64,000 nt of DNA from Paracentrotus lividus (GCA_940671915.1 CALNVZ010000174.1:17501775-17565774); one strand, 5' to 3'. Counted from the stretch's first letter, positions 1-12,335 are shown. Program-made: numbers and translations. Notes: a model not told the origin generated them from the sequence alone.

Positions 1-658
1 TTTCTTTCATTTTTTGATATTTAATCCATTAAGGGTACAATTTCTTTTTACCTAAAAGGTCAAATTCAACATTAAGGCTTCCCCAGATCTTCCACAATTC
101 TCTTGGCTTGTGACAGCTGGGTTTATTGAGGGCGGTCACCCATTTCTTTGTGAATGCAAACAGGCCATCCATCAGATAGTACCTTGATAGGTTTTTATTT
201 CTCCCTTGATGATAAGGTTATGACCCTGCTCAACAAGACAAGAATACTAGAACTGCTGATGTACACACAACTATAAAACCTATATCCTTTAATAGATTGA
301 AGCCCTAGTTCAATACTGATGAGCCCCCTAAATCCAATTTTCTAAATAAGGGTCATGGCATATCTAATTTCATATAATCCCTCAGAGATGTATAATTTTC
401 ATTGTAGCTGCACACTAAGGGCTTTCAATGATAGAAAAAAAGAAGGTGGTTATGATAGACAAACAGTCCAGAAAGTCTACTTAAAGCATGAATTATGAAT
501 AACTGTGGTTTTGACAACCACATGCTAGAATAAGAATTAAGGCTGTTGGATCCCCCAACCTTTCTATACAAATAACAAAAATGTATATACATGGAGGCCA
601 ATATGCCGTGTGGATTTATGATAGGAATCAATCCAGTTGTGAACAAGTAACTCCTTAT
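1..658. other. No feature recognised
   Basis: AT-rich unique sequence. Open frames are short and show no protein-like composition, splice context or family similarity that I recognise. Confidence 0.6.
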
Positions 659-1024
659 AGGCAACCAATTATGCAAATGTAAGAAGGATTATTTCCTTTG
701 GATTTATGCTAAGGGTGGTATCTCACTTCGCGGAGACGTCTCCGCGATAAAATAAAAAATTTTGTCTCCGCGACAGAAAAAATGTATTAGAGATATCGGA
801 GACGCAGAGACGTCTCCTGAATTTTGGAGATGGATTCTTTAAAATAAATTGTCGCGGAGACATCTCCGCAATATCAGAGACGTCTCTAATACTTTTTATC
901 CGTTGCAGAGACAAAATTTTGTATTCTGTCGCGGAGACGTCTCCGCGAAGTGAGATACCACCCTTAGGCAACCAATTATGCTAAAGTAAGAAGGATTATG
1001 ATCTTTCCTTTGGATTTATGCTAA
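659..1024. repeat. Degenerate direct duplication bracketing a MITE
   Basis: The segment 659-711, beginning AGGCAACCAATTATGC and ending TTTATGCTAA, recurs at 966-1024 with a few substitutions and an extra GATCT-like insert. The two copies lie immediately on either side of the palindromic MITE at 712-964. The arrangement is either an old tandem duplication with the MITE at its junction or an unusually long target duplication. Confidence 0.8.
712..964. mobile_element. 253-bp palindromic MITE (AGGGTGGTATCTCAC termini), TA target site
   Basis: Both ends carry the same sequence in inverted orientation: AGGGTGGTATCTCACTTCGC on the left and its complement on the right. It continues into GGAGACGTCTCCGCGA, which is itself palindromic. 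Internal GGAGAC/GTCTCC blocks recur several times, so the whole element can fold back. It is flanked by TA on both sides, as is a related copy at 52796-53004, which fits a Tc1/mariner-type non-autonomous element. There is no coding capacity; an open frame through it on the minus strand is a by-product of the repeats. Confidence 0.85.
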
Positions 1025-2962
1025 CAATCTGGTTGAACCTGAAAAAAAATATGTGAAGCAGATGAGATAAACTTCCCCATTAGATTTATCTGATGTTGAA
1101 GCCTGGGGATGATGATACCAAGACATAATGTAGATCTTGAGTCATTGTTCTCACAATTGTTTCCCATATGACAAAATTGATATGAAATCCATTCCAAAAG
1201 GGGTTTTGATCCATCAGTGCTTATAATCTCGTTTACTTGAGATTATCAACCAATTTTGCAAATAGAGATTATCAACAAGTGTTGCAAGCTTAGTCATGGT
1301 TTGAATTTCAATGGCTTGTGCATAGCAAAAGGTAGTATATCAACAGTTTTGTAAATAGTATAGTTCAGCATTTGGTGTCCTCTTTTAATTAAATCCTATA
1401 AATGGGGTAGTAACATACTGTAAAGTAATTTGAGCAGTTTAACTGGAAAAGCACCATATAAAAAAAAAAAAAAATTTATGATTATCAATTTGATAACAGC
1501 ATTGAAAACATTCATGGTGGATACAATAAAAATTATGGATAATAATCTTTAAGAAAAAAAAAACAACTACAACAAAGAAAACAAAAACAAGGAGATTCCT
1601 GGTAATGGTGACAATGGTGCACTTATAAAAGACAGATATTGTTGCAGAGTATATTTCTTCTTCTTTCCTCCATTTACACAAAATCCTCTAGAATATATTT
1701 TCTCATATTCATGTTCTCTGGAGTTATGACCTTTTGTTATGAAGTGCATGGTCACTCCCTGCCCTCTGTACAACCTCTTGTTTTATCCCTCAAAGGGCAC
1801 CGACCCAAACAAGGAACTTAGGATTTTCATCTTAGGGTGTCTTTGAAAGGTCAATGTAGTAATCTGGACAGAAATTCAGGAAATTGTCACTTCTTTTTGT
1901 TTTATTTTGCCAAGGTAATAAGATTGAACTTTAACCCTTTGATCATTGGCCAAGAACTGACTAAAGAATGCACTTTGTCATGGTCATTGGATTGACAGGA
2001 ATATATGAAGTTTCATGGTCTATAGACTTACAGGATTTTCAACAAGAGCCAAGGGCAGGAATTTTACTCAATAAAAAAAAAAAAATAAATAAAAAAAATT
2101 GTATAGTTGATGTCCTTATGGGACTTATCAGACAATAGACCTATGCTTATGATGCGAGGGTCAAACATTAGATTTCTTAGTAATGAAGAAAGATTTTATG
2201 AAGTAATACTCGCCCATGATTCATTTGAATATTTAGTAGTTTTGTTTTTTTTTTTTTTTTTGGTGCCATATTTTGACTTGCTTACTACCAGACTGGGTCA
2301 ACTTTACACCAGACTCTGGTCAACTGTACATGTAGGCCTACATGTACATTCCCTTTGAATAGCACATTCTTGTAAAAATCTTGATGATGATGAAGAAGAA
2401 ATATGAAAAAACTGTCAGAATAACCATGATCAAATGTGTGATTTATAAGGTGTTGACAGGTCATAGATGCCCCACCCTCACTCATACCATATGACCTCGG
2501 GGGTTAAAGGTCACTCATAACATTGTCATGGAAGATCAGACTTGAGTCAAGGTTAGGGATAGTATAGACAGCTGACTAAGGACATGTGCACTCAAGATGG
2601 AGACCATGTTTTCACAGACTTATGATGTCAGCAGTTCACTCCTTGACACTGTTTCCAATGATGTTCAAAATTTGTTCTTATTTGTTTCTATTCCTGTGTT
2701 GGTTCTTTTTGATAATCTTTCATAGGATTCCATTCCGAGTACTTTTCAGAACCAGTGACTATAAATGTGTAGTATTTAATTGACATGTAATTTGATCTTC
2801 ATTAGATGTTAAACAATTAACCTGACAATCTGTTCATCTGAAATGAAACTCTTGGAACATATCCTACATTTTCTCAACACATTCACTCAATATTATTTAC
2901 TGACATACAGTTTATTAAATGTAATATTATGAATTACAAGAAACAAGGCATATTAATTAGGA
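1025..2962. other. No gene recognised; poly-A/T runs
   Basis: AT-rich sequence with A/T homopolymers near 1460, 1555, 2070 and 2247. Open frames overlap on opposite strands and are driven by these runs. The only distinct structure is the palindrome at 2325-2348. Confidence 0.55.
2325..2348. repeat. Perfect 24-bp palindrome
   Basis: TGTACATGTAGG is followed directly by its exact complement CCTACATGTACA, with no loop. It is made of the TACATGTA and AGGCCT motifs that recur through the window. Confidence 0.9.
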
Positions 2963-3123
2963 CAGTGGCGGATCTAGGATTTGGTAATAGAGGGGGTTCC
3001 AAACCAGATAAGGGGACCGTTAGACACCAAAATTGTCTGATTCTAACATGTAGAGTCAATGAGCGGTTTTCAAATTATTGAGGGGTCATGTGTACCCTGC
3101 GCCCCTGCCTGGATCCACCACTG
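2963..3123. mobile_element. 161-bp MITE with CAGTGGCGGATC / GGATCCACCACTG ends
   Basis: The left end reads CAGTGGCGGATCTAGGA and the right end CCTGGATCCACCACTG, inverted copies with a few mismatches. CAGTGGCGGATC-type termini are common in non-autonomous DNA transposons of many animals. I see no clear target-site duplication and no coding sequence. A truncated relative may start at 16606 (CAGGGGCGATCCAGG). Confidence 0.75.
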
Positions 3124-4646
3124 ATCAAGATGCATACATCATAATAATAATGCATTAGAAATCACAATGTCTGCAAGATCAGACTAATAGTTCTGTGTAT
3201 AAACCAGATTTCACCAGATTTCATCTTGGAAATTACTTCATACGATCTGAAAGTGATGTCATGTGCACATTCGGGAATGGGTTAGGAATATCATGTAACA
3301 TTTTTCTCTTGGTATTCTGTGATCTATTCATTTATTCTTTGTAAAGAGGATCTCACATATTTCTATAGCTCTCTCAGACACATCATCCCTTGGGTTCAGT
3401 ACGTGAGTGCTCTTTTAGGAGCAATTAGAATATTTGAGGCAGTGTCTATCAGCTCCATTAGGGGTATAAATTTCACCTCTCAAGGGAGCAGGTTTGATGT
3501 AGATATTATAAAATTGGATGTGAGAGAGGAGGTTATTTTTGAAGAAATATGACATTCATATTTAGAGAAAAATGTGGTTGGGATTATCAGGGAGAAAACA
3601 TTTTATATTTAAAGGAAATTGTCAATTGAAAACTGATAGTGACAATGAAAATTACAATTACAATTACATAAAAATATACTGCAAGATCCAATCATGTTCT
3701 CGTAAAATTTAGTGTAATTTTTTTTAAAGAACAGTCAGTTCTAGCTACGGAGGTCCACTTTTGTAGCACTCACAAAGAATTGTAATAATAAATGTTTGAA
3801 GTAATAGATGATAAAAAAAATCTTCATTTAATCTGTACAATGTGTGAGTAGGCCTATGTGATACCAAATTAAAGCTAAAACATTTCTCTTGCTGATGCTC
3901 TGCAGTTTGCATAATTTGCTTTTGTAAAATAAATGTTATGCTGAATTATGTAAGACAAGGAGAGAATCAAAATTGTTTCTTGAATTTTAGAAAACTAATC
4001 GTATCCCAAGATCTGCAGCACCAAATGAGATTTTTTTTTTTTAATGCAGAAGAAAGTCTGTTTCACCCACTTTTTGGAAATATGAAACTCTACCAGATTG
4101 TGATTATTCTTCATGCTATAATAAAATGTTTCTCACTTGTAAATTTTATTTGATACAGCCTCTATTACAAGAAATTTGTATTTCTCACTAGAATTTGGCT
4201 TTACGCAACAAAGAGTGATATCGCGTAGATGGTGGTGTGGCAACATGAAAGTTGCTATGTCAGTCAAACCAATTCATGTGATCTTAATGTTAACTTATTT
4301 TTTGCTTTGAGATGCAATTACACACCACAAGCAGAACATAAGACTATTGGCTTTCCAATTCTGTAATGGCATTCTGAGAGCTGGAAGTAAATAATGAATA
4401 CATTTTAATTTCATGAGAGGTGGACTCTCACACTCTGATATTTAGATAGTCACATGGATCAATATTTGATAGGAGAGTAGGAGAATGTTTAGATATGGGT
4501 CATGTGACACTTGAAGTGGGCTGTGAGACTTTAAAGTTAGTTTCTTAGCTTTGGTTTTATTGTGTTGATGCATTGATTTTATTCTGTTTACCACTTTTTT
4601 AATTTCATTCTTGTAAATTATCCACTTTCTTATTTTGCTTTATAGG
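3124..4646. other. No gene recognised
   Basis: AT-rich unique sequence. An open frame at 3319-3552 has no recognisable domain and no clear splice context. The only repeat seen is the dispersed segment at 3853-3985. Confidence 0.5.
3853..3985 (+). repeat. Dispersed repeat related to 55389-55500
   Basis: ACCAAATTAAAGC and CATTTCT are followed by a stretch ending near GAGAATCAAAATTG. The same order of motifs, with similar spacing, occurs at 55389-55500. Homology is moderate and the boundaries are uncertain. Confidence 0.5.
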
Positions 4647-4814
4647 CCCCCCTGGAGAAAATTTATATTTAATGTGATTGTTGTCCTCATTCATGTTGTA
4701 CGACAGTGGAATAATCTTCCTGATGATATCAGAAGTTCTTCTGCTCTTACTGCTTTGAAATCTAAGTTTAAAAAAATGTTTATTGATGCTTATTCAGATG
4801 TACACATACCCTAA
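4647..4814 (+). pseudogene. LINE ORF2 C-terminal fragment (5'-truncated)
   Basis: The frame ending at TAA 4812-4814 encodes VVRQWNNLPDDIRSSSALTA followed by a lysine/phenylalanine-rich tail. The W-N-x-L-P-x-x-I-R and later F-K pattern is the typical extreme C-terminus of reverse-transcriptase ORFs of CR1/L2/Jockey-type non-LTR retrotransposons. The catalytic reverse-transcriptase and endonuclease domains are absent, so the copy is a dead 5' truncation, which is usual for LINEs. The frame can be read back to about 4647, but the true 5' breakpoint is not clear. Confidence 0.8.
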
Positions 4815-5076
4815 CTATTGTATACCATTACCACCCCCCCCCATGTGTGTCTGCTAATATATGTGTGTGAGTGTGTAAAGTGCTGTGTGTTGTTTCATAT
4901 TGATAAACTGTATTTAATATATTATGCTCGGGATCTACACCCAACAAGTTCTTTGAACTTTTTTGTAGTTTCCCTTCTTTTTCCTTTTTATCTTATGTAA
5001 ACATGTATAAGTTTTACATTGTTATTGTTTTTATCAAATTGAGAAAGAATAAAATTGAACTGAACTGAACTGAACC
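4815..5076 (+). mobile_element. LINE 3' UTR with AATAAA and GAACT-repeat tail
   Basis: Downstream of the ORF2 stop is about 230 bp of untranslated sequence, an AATAAA at 5048-5053, then tandem GAACT units at 5057-5075. A short-repeat tail in place of poly(A) is characteristic of CR1/L2-clade elements. Together with 4647-4814 this forms one 5'-truncated insertion of about 430 bp on the plus strand. Confidence 0.8.
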
Positions 5077-7683
5077 AGGAAGATGGCATCTCCCTGACTG
5101 AACTTATCTTTAAAGATGAATTAAAGGTCTGGTCCGGATATCTAATTGTTAAAGAACTGTCAAAAAATGATTGTTAGAGTTAGTTACAATACTATATACA
5201 ATACAATTTGAAATTACCAAATTAATCAGAATTCAACTCAATTCTAGTGAGAGTCACATGCTCTACATGGACTAAACTAGAAATGTTTAGCCCAGGCATT
5301 TCAACTGATGTATTATGACTACGATGGGATTTGAAGAGCAATCATTTGCTTTGGACCTTTTAACCATAATAATCTATTTAAATAACAAGAAAGTAATTTA
5401 AAAACTTTTTCCCACTACAGTACATTCTCTTTAAAGAGTTTGTTGTTTTTTTTTAAAGTGACAGTGCCACTTTAAATTGGAGGCCCAGAAATTAGATTCA
5501 TGGAACATTGCCAAGATATAAATGTTTTGATTTAAAATTGGAGTCAGATACGAGTGTCTATGATATCCTCCTTTTGACGTCAACTTAGACCGACATATAG
5601 GTTCTTTGGATTTTCATTTCATTATAATGTTTGTCATCACCTATTTAAAAGGGCTAATGATACAAAAGCTCCTGAATTATAAGTAACGAAGTAATCATTC
5701 TGTAGATTTTGTTTATATTCAAATCTACCATTAAGACAAGATGAAAAGAGCACTTCAGTAGGAAATGTAGTATGTTATTTTTATTCAAAACTTGATTTGA
5801 CAGTCTACATTGTATGTATGTTAAAAAACAAGTACACTTTTCTCTGGGAGACAAGGTTAAATCAGCATGCGTCAAGTTAGGATGAAAGAAACTTCCCAGA
5901 CAGTTTGTAAATATAAAGTTTATCATCATTTTATCAATTTTGAGATTTGGCATGAATCCAGACCATTCCATGCAGACCTGCATAAATATGATTTTTTTTT
6001 TTTTTTTTTTTAGATTTATCCCCTCGTTATTGATGGAAATTTGAGTGAAATAATTGATATTCCTCTTGTGTGATTGTCAAAAATAGATCGGAAAAAAAAA
6101 CGCTTTTTATCATCAATGTCATAGAAGCATATCGTGTGATTTCATTAATACAATGTCACAATGAAACACCTTTCCATTGTATTTGATGAATCTCTTGAAA
6201 ATATTGATAACATCAGCTCTTGGCATTGTGTCATTATGTTTGTATTATGTTTTTATTTTCATTCCTGTGAAAAAAGCACTTATCACAATAGGATACATTC
6301 TACGAGATGTTTTGATTCATAACAAAACATAGAGATACCATGAGATAAATAGTGTGGTACTTGACGTGAGGTCTATATTGAATAGATCAAAGCAATTCAT
6401 CATGGCATGGATCTGGTTTCTGTAAATAAAAGTGAGAAATAGATATGACAAAATAGGGAAACATATAGCTCACTTTATATAGATTAAAATCCGGGATTGA
6501 AATAAGGATAAATATTTATAAAAAGGGAACTCAATGATTGCTTGTTTACTCCTATAAATTTGGGTTTTACGAGCAAGGAGCAGTGTGGTTTAAATAATCA
6601 ATGAACAATAAAGACCAATCTTAATTTGCAAATTAATTGCAAGAGCTGACATTTGACTCTCATTGGTGATAGAAAATACCAATTAAATATTGTTTGGCAC
6701 TTTTCAAGAACCACAACAATTCTTATAGAAAAATATATGAGAAATGTTTTTGCAACGCCTCCATTATCCTATTCATATATCTTCTAATAAGTTCTACATT
6801 GTAATTTTCAACAATTAATGCTGTGTGTGCAGTAGAATGTTTACCAATATTTTTAATAAAATCCAATTTCTGTGGCATTCAAAGAATCAAGGTAATTGTA
6901 CTAATTTCACAACCATGAACTAAATAGTTTAATTGTCATTTCTCTTTTATATTGTCATTCCAAAACCACCTCCCTCTAATTTTAGATCACGAGACAATGT
7001 AAAAAAAAAAGAAAAGAAATGATAAGAGGCATTAAAATGACCAAAATATTTGTCCTTTTTTAAGGACCCATTATTATTAATAATTACAATTAATAATTGT
7101 TCAGTTTGTTATTATTTCTCAAACTATCTTTTCCCCTATAAACTAGAAACCATAAGACATTATAAGAAATAGATTGGAAAAACCCCAAAGTTTGGATTGT
7201 GATTTAGTTAAGTAGTTGTTATCTTTTTAATATTGACGTGTGAGACACCTTCTATTCTTACTTTAAAGGCCAAATCTCACCATTCCAAAGATGATAATTA
7301 TTTATTAAAGAAATATTAAATTTCATCTTCATCTCGGAGTAGAGACTCATCATCATCATTATGTGAAATATGTGACTGGTAACTTCTGCCTTTACAACTT
7401 TGCTGGGGACTAGTTGGTGCATCAATACCATTAATCTTTTCAATCCAAACACAGTTATTTTTAACTAATTTCTATCATTGCAGCAGATTCACACATCAAA
7501 GAACAGTAGTATTTGTCACAATTAATTTAATTATAATATTATGACTCAGTAATAGAATTGATTATGAACCTGCACACTAAGATGCAGGACAGACAATATA
7601 CATGAAAAACTCCACCCTTGTTGGTTTGAGCTATTTACTCATTATTGAACACCCTAGATAAACTGTCATCATGATCATGTATT
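5077..7683. other. No gene recognised
   Basis: AT-rich unique sequence with T runs at 5992-6011. The 109-codon minus-strand frame at 5654-5983 has no domain I recognise and AT-driven composition; I consider it a chance frame. Confidence 0.5.
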
Positions 7684-7770
7684 GATCATACATGACTATT
7701 ATCTCATATACTCTGTGCATGTGTTTGTCTTGTGAAATATGATATGATCATACATGACTATTATCTCATA
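7684..7770 (+). repeat. Exact 25-bp direct repeat beside an element end
   Basis: GATCATACATGACTATTATC plus CTCATA occurs at 7684-7708 and again at 7746-7770. The second copy directly abuts the mobile-element end that starts around 7776. Confidence 0.85.
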
Positions 7771-7775
7771 AGTAG

Positions 7776-8094
7776 CGTTCACACGGTAGGCCTTAACTCC
7801 AAGTTAACTCCAAGTTATCCTTAAGAACATAGTCCTTAAGGATAACTTGGAGTTAGCAACATCCCCGTCACACCGCCCACCACCGGTCACAACGTGCGAC
7901 TGCGGCGGCACACCCCACTACGGCTCCTCGCGCCAGCCCTTACACTACTGGAACCGTTAAGCACCGTCTCTTAACCTCAAGCACTCCTCGTCGACGACAA
8001 CACCTACACACACACCCAGCTGTCCCGAGAACATACGCAAGCAGCCAACATCCGTCTAACACGGCCGCCCCTCTCACACTCTACCGAGGTTCAC
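7776..8094 (+). mobile_element. Element end with perfect 21-bp-stem hairpin
   Basis: The segment starts AGCGTTCACACGG and then GGCCTTAACTCCAAG. Positions 7805-7825 and 7835-7855 are exact inverted copies around a 9-nt loop. The same modules occur in opposite orientation at 12170-12283, and a GTTCACACGGG end occurs at 11343, so this is a family. After the hairpin the sequence turns abruptly C-rich and G-poor and runs into the gap. The right boundary is not visible. Confidence 0.6.
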
Positions 8095-8877
8095 NNNNNN
8101 NNNNNNNNNNNNNNNNNNNNNNNNNNNNNNNNNNNNNNNNNNNNNNNNNNNNNNNNNNNNNNNNNNNNNNNNNNNNNNNNNNNNNNNNNNNNNNNNNNNN
8201 NNNNNNNNNNNNNNNNNNNNNNNNNNNNNNNNNNNNNNNNNNNNNNNNNNNNNNNNNNNNNNNNNNNNNNNNNNNNNNNNNNNNNNNNNNNNNNNNNNNN
8301 NNNNNNNNNNNNNNNNNNNNNNNNNNNNNNNNNNNNNNNNNNNNNNNNNNNNNNNNNNNNNNNNNNNNNNNNNNNNNNNNNNNNNNNNNNNNNNNNNNNN
8401 NNNNNNNNNNNNNNNNNNNNNNNNNNNNNNNNNNNNNNNNNNNNNNNNNNNNNNNNNNNNNNNNNNNNNNNNNNNNNNNNNNNNNNNNNNNNNNNNNNNN
8501 NNNNNNNNNNNNNNNNNNNNNNNNNNNNNNNNNNNNNNNNNNNNNNNNNNNNNNNNNNNNNNNNNNNNNNNNNNNNNNNNNNNNNNNNNNNNNNNNNNNN
8601 NNNNNNNNNNNNNNNNNNNNNNNNNNNNNNNNNNNNNNNNNNNNNNNNNNNNNNNNNNNNNNNNNNNNNNNNNNNNNNNNNNNNNNNNNNNNNNNNNNNN
8701 NNNNNNNNNNNNNNNNNNNNNNNNNNNNNNNNNNNNNNNNNNNNNNNNNNNNNNNNNNNNNNNNNNNNNNNNNNNNNNNNNNNNNNNNNNNNNNNNNNNN
8801 NNNNNNNNNNNNNNNNNNNNNNNNNNNNNNNNNNNNNNNNNNNNNNNNNNNNNNNNNNNNNNNNNNNNNNNNNNNNN
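8095..8877. other. Assembly gap (783 N)
   Basis: Run of undetermined bases. Any open frame crossing it is an artefact. Confidence 0.99.
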
Positions 8878-9631
8878 CATCTTTTGCCGGTACTCAATTT
8901 TGATGCTGTATATATCTATTCACGCTCTGGCATGAACGCCGACGCAGTTTTGCGACACCATCTCAATTTCTCTCGAAATTGTGCCCAAGACAATGGGATG
9001 ATACAAATCCAAACAACACACAGCACTACGAACAAGAGCAACTTCACTCCCGTGACAACTTACAACCCCAATACCGACTTAATCTTTATTTAACGACGAA
9101 ATCATGTTCTATCTGCATCTAAACTTGGCAGGGTGTTGTTACACCATTAATTGACTTAATTTTGTCATGCAAATTACCTAGATCACGCATCTCGTAAGCC
9201 TACAGCACCGATGAATACACATCAAGAGAGTAAATTGGCCACAAATTTGGCAGACTAAAAAGTGCCTCCTCAATACTTTTGGAAACGAGTATTATTTGTT
9301 TTGACGTGTGCTCACTCCATAGCATGACTCTACACGATCTATCTCATTTTCATACACACAATGTATCAAATCTTTGTTTGATAACACACCATCCCTGCCA
9401 AGTTATTAAGCGCGAAGATCATTTTCGTTAAAACCGTACTATGCTATCTCTTCAATCAGGCGAATGAAACATTAGCCTTTTTCTCATAGTCTTTTGTCCT
9501 GTCTTTGATGTTTACTCCTTCTGGCCACAATCCAAAAATCTCGCACAATGCGCACACACAAACAATGCGCGTTCGTGTTCACTCCAAGACGTAAGACTAC
9601 AACACCACCAACCATTCTCTCTCCCGGATCC
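8878..9631. other. C-rich, G-poor sequence after the gap; no gene recognised
   Basis: Composition differs from the rest of the window, with C clearly exceeding G on the plus strand, as on the left side of the gap (7860-8094). The 69-codon open frame at 8884-9093 starts at the gap edge and has no recognisable domain. This may be low-quality gap-edge sequence or the interior of the element that begins near 7776. Confidence 0.5.
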
Positions 9632-10132
9632 CACCAAAAGCCATGCGGAAAGGAGATAACCTCTTTTCTGAGGAATATGTATAATAACTATTGGGTTCTA
9701 TTAAATTGATTCCTCTTTTTACTTACCTCAGGTGATACTAGTATTTTCCTGACCTCACTCCGTCATATAATATAGGCATTAGAGAGCCTGTCCCGTCGGT
9801 GTGGTACACAATATCTAGAGCCATGCCCTGGTAACCTATATATTGAATGAATAGCCAATGACTAATAATCATTTCAACCATAAAAACATCTCCGAAGTCA
9901 TTCGACTTCCCAGAGAGCCACTGCTTTGTAATGCATTCCTTTGTCATGGATTCCAAGAGGCAACTTAAAAACTTGCGTTTTGTCCCCATGGCTTCTCCCT
10001 AATAACCTACCTACCAAAAGATGCCAGGAGAGTTAATCTTTCAGAATATGTATAATAATTTGGGGTTCATTAATTTGTTTTCTTTTTATCAGCATTTTTT
10101 TAGGTGTCTAGTTTTTTCTGACTCACCCGGTA
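9632..10132. repeat. Local direct duplication (about 120 bp, offset about 375 bp)
   Basis: Sequence at 9632-9765 (CACCAAAAG..., AATATGTATAATAA, then GGTGATACTAGTATTTTCCTGAC) recurs in degenerate form at 10012-10132 (CTACCAAAAG..., the same AATATGTATAATAA, then AGGTGTCTAGTTTTTTCTGAC). Between them is unique sequence containing an 84-codon minus-strand frame (9738-9989) of unknown significance. Confidence 0.65.
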
Positions 10133-10138
10133 GAAACG

Positions 10139-10510
10139 GTGTAAACATGAAAAAATAAAATATTACATCCTAATTCAATAAACTAAATTCAATTGGGAAA
10201 TAAATTTATTACTAATTCCAGTAACGAGTGGGACACAGCTCTCTTAATAGCTTGGATTCTTACAATCATTGTAAACAAATAAAATGGTATGACATCCTGA
10301 TTCAACAATTTAAGTTAATTGAGAAATTAGGTTATGATTGTCAAATCTATTATCTATACTTGCATAAAGAGCAATCTAAGCAAACAAACAAATGATAGAA
10401 CATCCTGATTAATTAAGTTACTTCTAAAATTAGCCCATTGGCATTAGATTATATTAACCAGTGGGACTCAGCTATGCAATTATCTATGACTCATACAAAT
10501 GATGTAAACA
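10139..10510. repeat. Degenerate tandem repeat, about 120-bp unit, 3 copies
   Basis: TGTAAACA-like sequence followed by ACATCCTGATTCAA recurs at about 10141, 10270 and 10378. Each is followed by an AAATTNA block and, in two units, by GTGGGAC-CAGCT. A partial fourth unit starts at 10500. Confidence 0.6.
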
Positions 10511-10734
10511 AGGTATTCTCTGTTTTTGTGTTTACAAGTATTTCATTGCCCACATTTAAATTGTCAGTGAGAAGGAAAAAGATCATATAATTCTAGCTTC
10601 CCTGTGGACTTTTATTTTAGTGCAACGGACAGGAGCTTCCCCATGATTTATCACATTTTTTGTCAATTAGCTCATTCATCCTTTTTTTTCCTCATAAGTC
10701 AAATAATATGATTAATATCCTTTTGTGGATCTTT

Positions 10735-11110
10735 CCCTTTGTTCATACAGAATAAACCTTTTGAGTATGAACACCCTGTTCTCTAAATTAATTTTTATAC
10801 AACTTTTCTTTGTAAAGTTTGAAGATTTTATTTTGTGTATGAACACCCAGCTTACCCGTATGCAATGATTCTGATACAATTTTTCTTTGTAGAGTTTGAG
10901 GATAATTTTTATGAACACCCTGTTTTATAAAGTCAACCTTCTGCGAGTCAAACTCATGTAAATCGATAATATCGAAAAAGTCGAAGGTCTTGTGAAGTCA
11001 TCTTCTCTATATTTTTAACCCTTCGTAAGTCAAAGCTAGTTCTTCAGTTGCCACAGGTTAACTCTTTATTATAGAGTTTGAAGAAATTGTTATTGTATGA
11101 ACATGCTTCT
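10735..11110. repeat. Degenerate tandem repeat, about 72-bp unit
   Basis: TATGAACACCC occurs at about 10766, 10838 and 10911, each preceded by a TTTCTTTGTA(A/G)AGTTTGA block. A further diverged unit ends near 11105. Confidence 0.65.
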
Positions 11111-11332
11111 GTTTGAGCTGTCTATGTTGCCACATTACACCAATGATTGGCCAATTATTCGCCAGGTAAACTGACTGATTTATATCTCTTTACATGGCTG
11201 TGGTCGAGAGATGAATCACGACCTGACATGATGAAATATAAAATATGGAGTCGTCAGTGGTGTTTGGAAGATAAAAGATGAATTGATAGCAGAAAACACG
11301 CCACTTATAAGGAATTAGGGAAGGATTTATAA

Positions 11333-12283
11333 CTCAAGCTATGTTCACACGGGACCATCGGGGTTTTAGTCCTCGAGGACTGTATCCTTAAGAATTTAAA
11401 CCCCGACGGCTTGTTCTCAAACAAATAGAGTTCGTCACACCGGAGTGCATATCTCAGGGGATCAGTTAATCCGACGAGATAGCGTAAAGAGCGGAAAAAC
11501 GCGATGAACGAGGATGAGTACTGAATACTCTCCAAAGAAGTAAAATATACCTGTATATTAACTCAAGTTCGACCTATTCTTTTTAAAAAAAAACATTTCA
11601 ATAAAATAAGGCTGTAATCAGACCAACCGACTTCGAGCGAGTGACTTCTGCAAGCTCTGAAATAAGTGGAACGTTTCAAAAGTGACACGAGTGTTACAAA
11701 AAATAAAAACAAAAAATAAAACAAGCAACACTACAGTCTATTGACTTTTTTTTTATTTACACATTTTCTTTTTGTATTGTTTATCTTCTAATTTTAGATT
11801 TTATTTATACAATATATATATTAATATTTTAAGGTTTTTCTTTCAAATTATGATTATTATTTAAATTGATTATTCAACAAATGAAGTTATAGGTAGTCGT
11901 AGTACACGTTATGCATCGGACCATAAAGCTGTTAATTTTTAGAAGCGCAGACAAAAGTTTCGGAGGTACTGAACAGGAAGTGTAACAATGACAAGAGTCA
12001 CTCTTATCTCAGAATGAACAGTAAACTCCAAGTTAAATCGTGTCACACGGTCAAAACGCGCGAAATCGGAAGAACACCAAACACCCCGCTTGGTAGTATT
12101 TCAAGTTTACTAGATCTGGATCGAGGAAACATAACCAGACTATGTCCTCGAGAACATAAAACACGAGTTCGTTTCACACGGGCCTTAACTCCAAGTTAAT
12201 CCAAGTTGTCCTCAGGAACCATAGTCCTCGAGACAAACTAGGAGTTAACTTGGAGTTAAAGGCTTGCGTGGAAACGTACTTCA
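11333..12283. mobile_element. TIR element, about 950 bp, related to 7776
   Basis: The left end CTCAAGCTATGTTCACACGG and the complement of the right end (CTGAAGTACGTTTCCACGC) are imperfect inverted repeats. Subterminal TTAACTCCAAG / CTTGGAGTTAA modules form hairpins near the right end (12185-12262). The interior has homopolymer-rich AT sequence and no recognisable transposase. It could instead be two separate short elements in inverted orientation. Confidence 0.5.
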
Positions 12284-12335
12284 GATTAAGGGGTAAAAAT
12301 TGATACATTCAAATACATTCAGATTCTAGACATAC

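Noticed and set aside
8074..8897. Two 268-codon frames across the gap
   Set aside because: Composed of undetermined bases.
9738..9989. 84-codon minus-strand frame followed by a GAG|GTAAGT-like donor
   Set aside because: The frame stops before the donor and its end lies in a local duplication; no family match. It cannot be excluded as a decayed gene piece.
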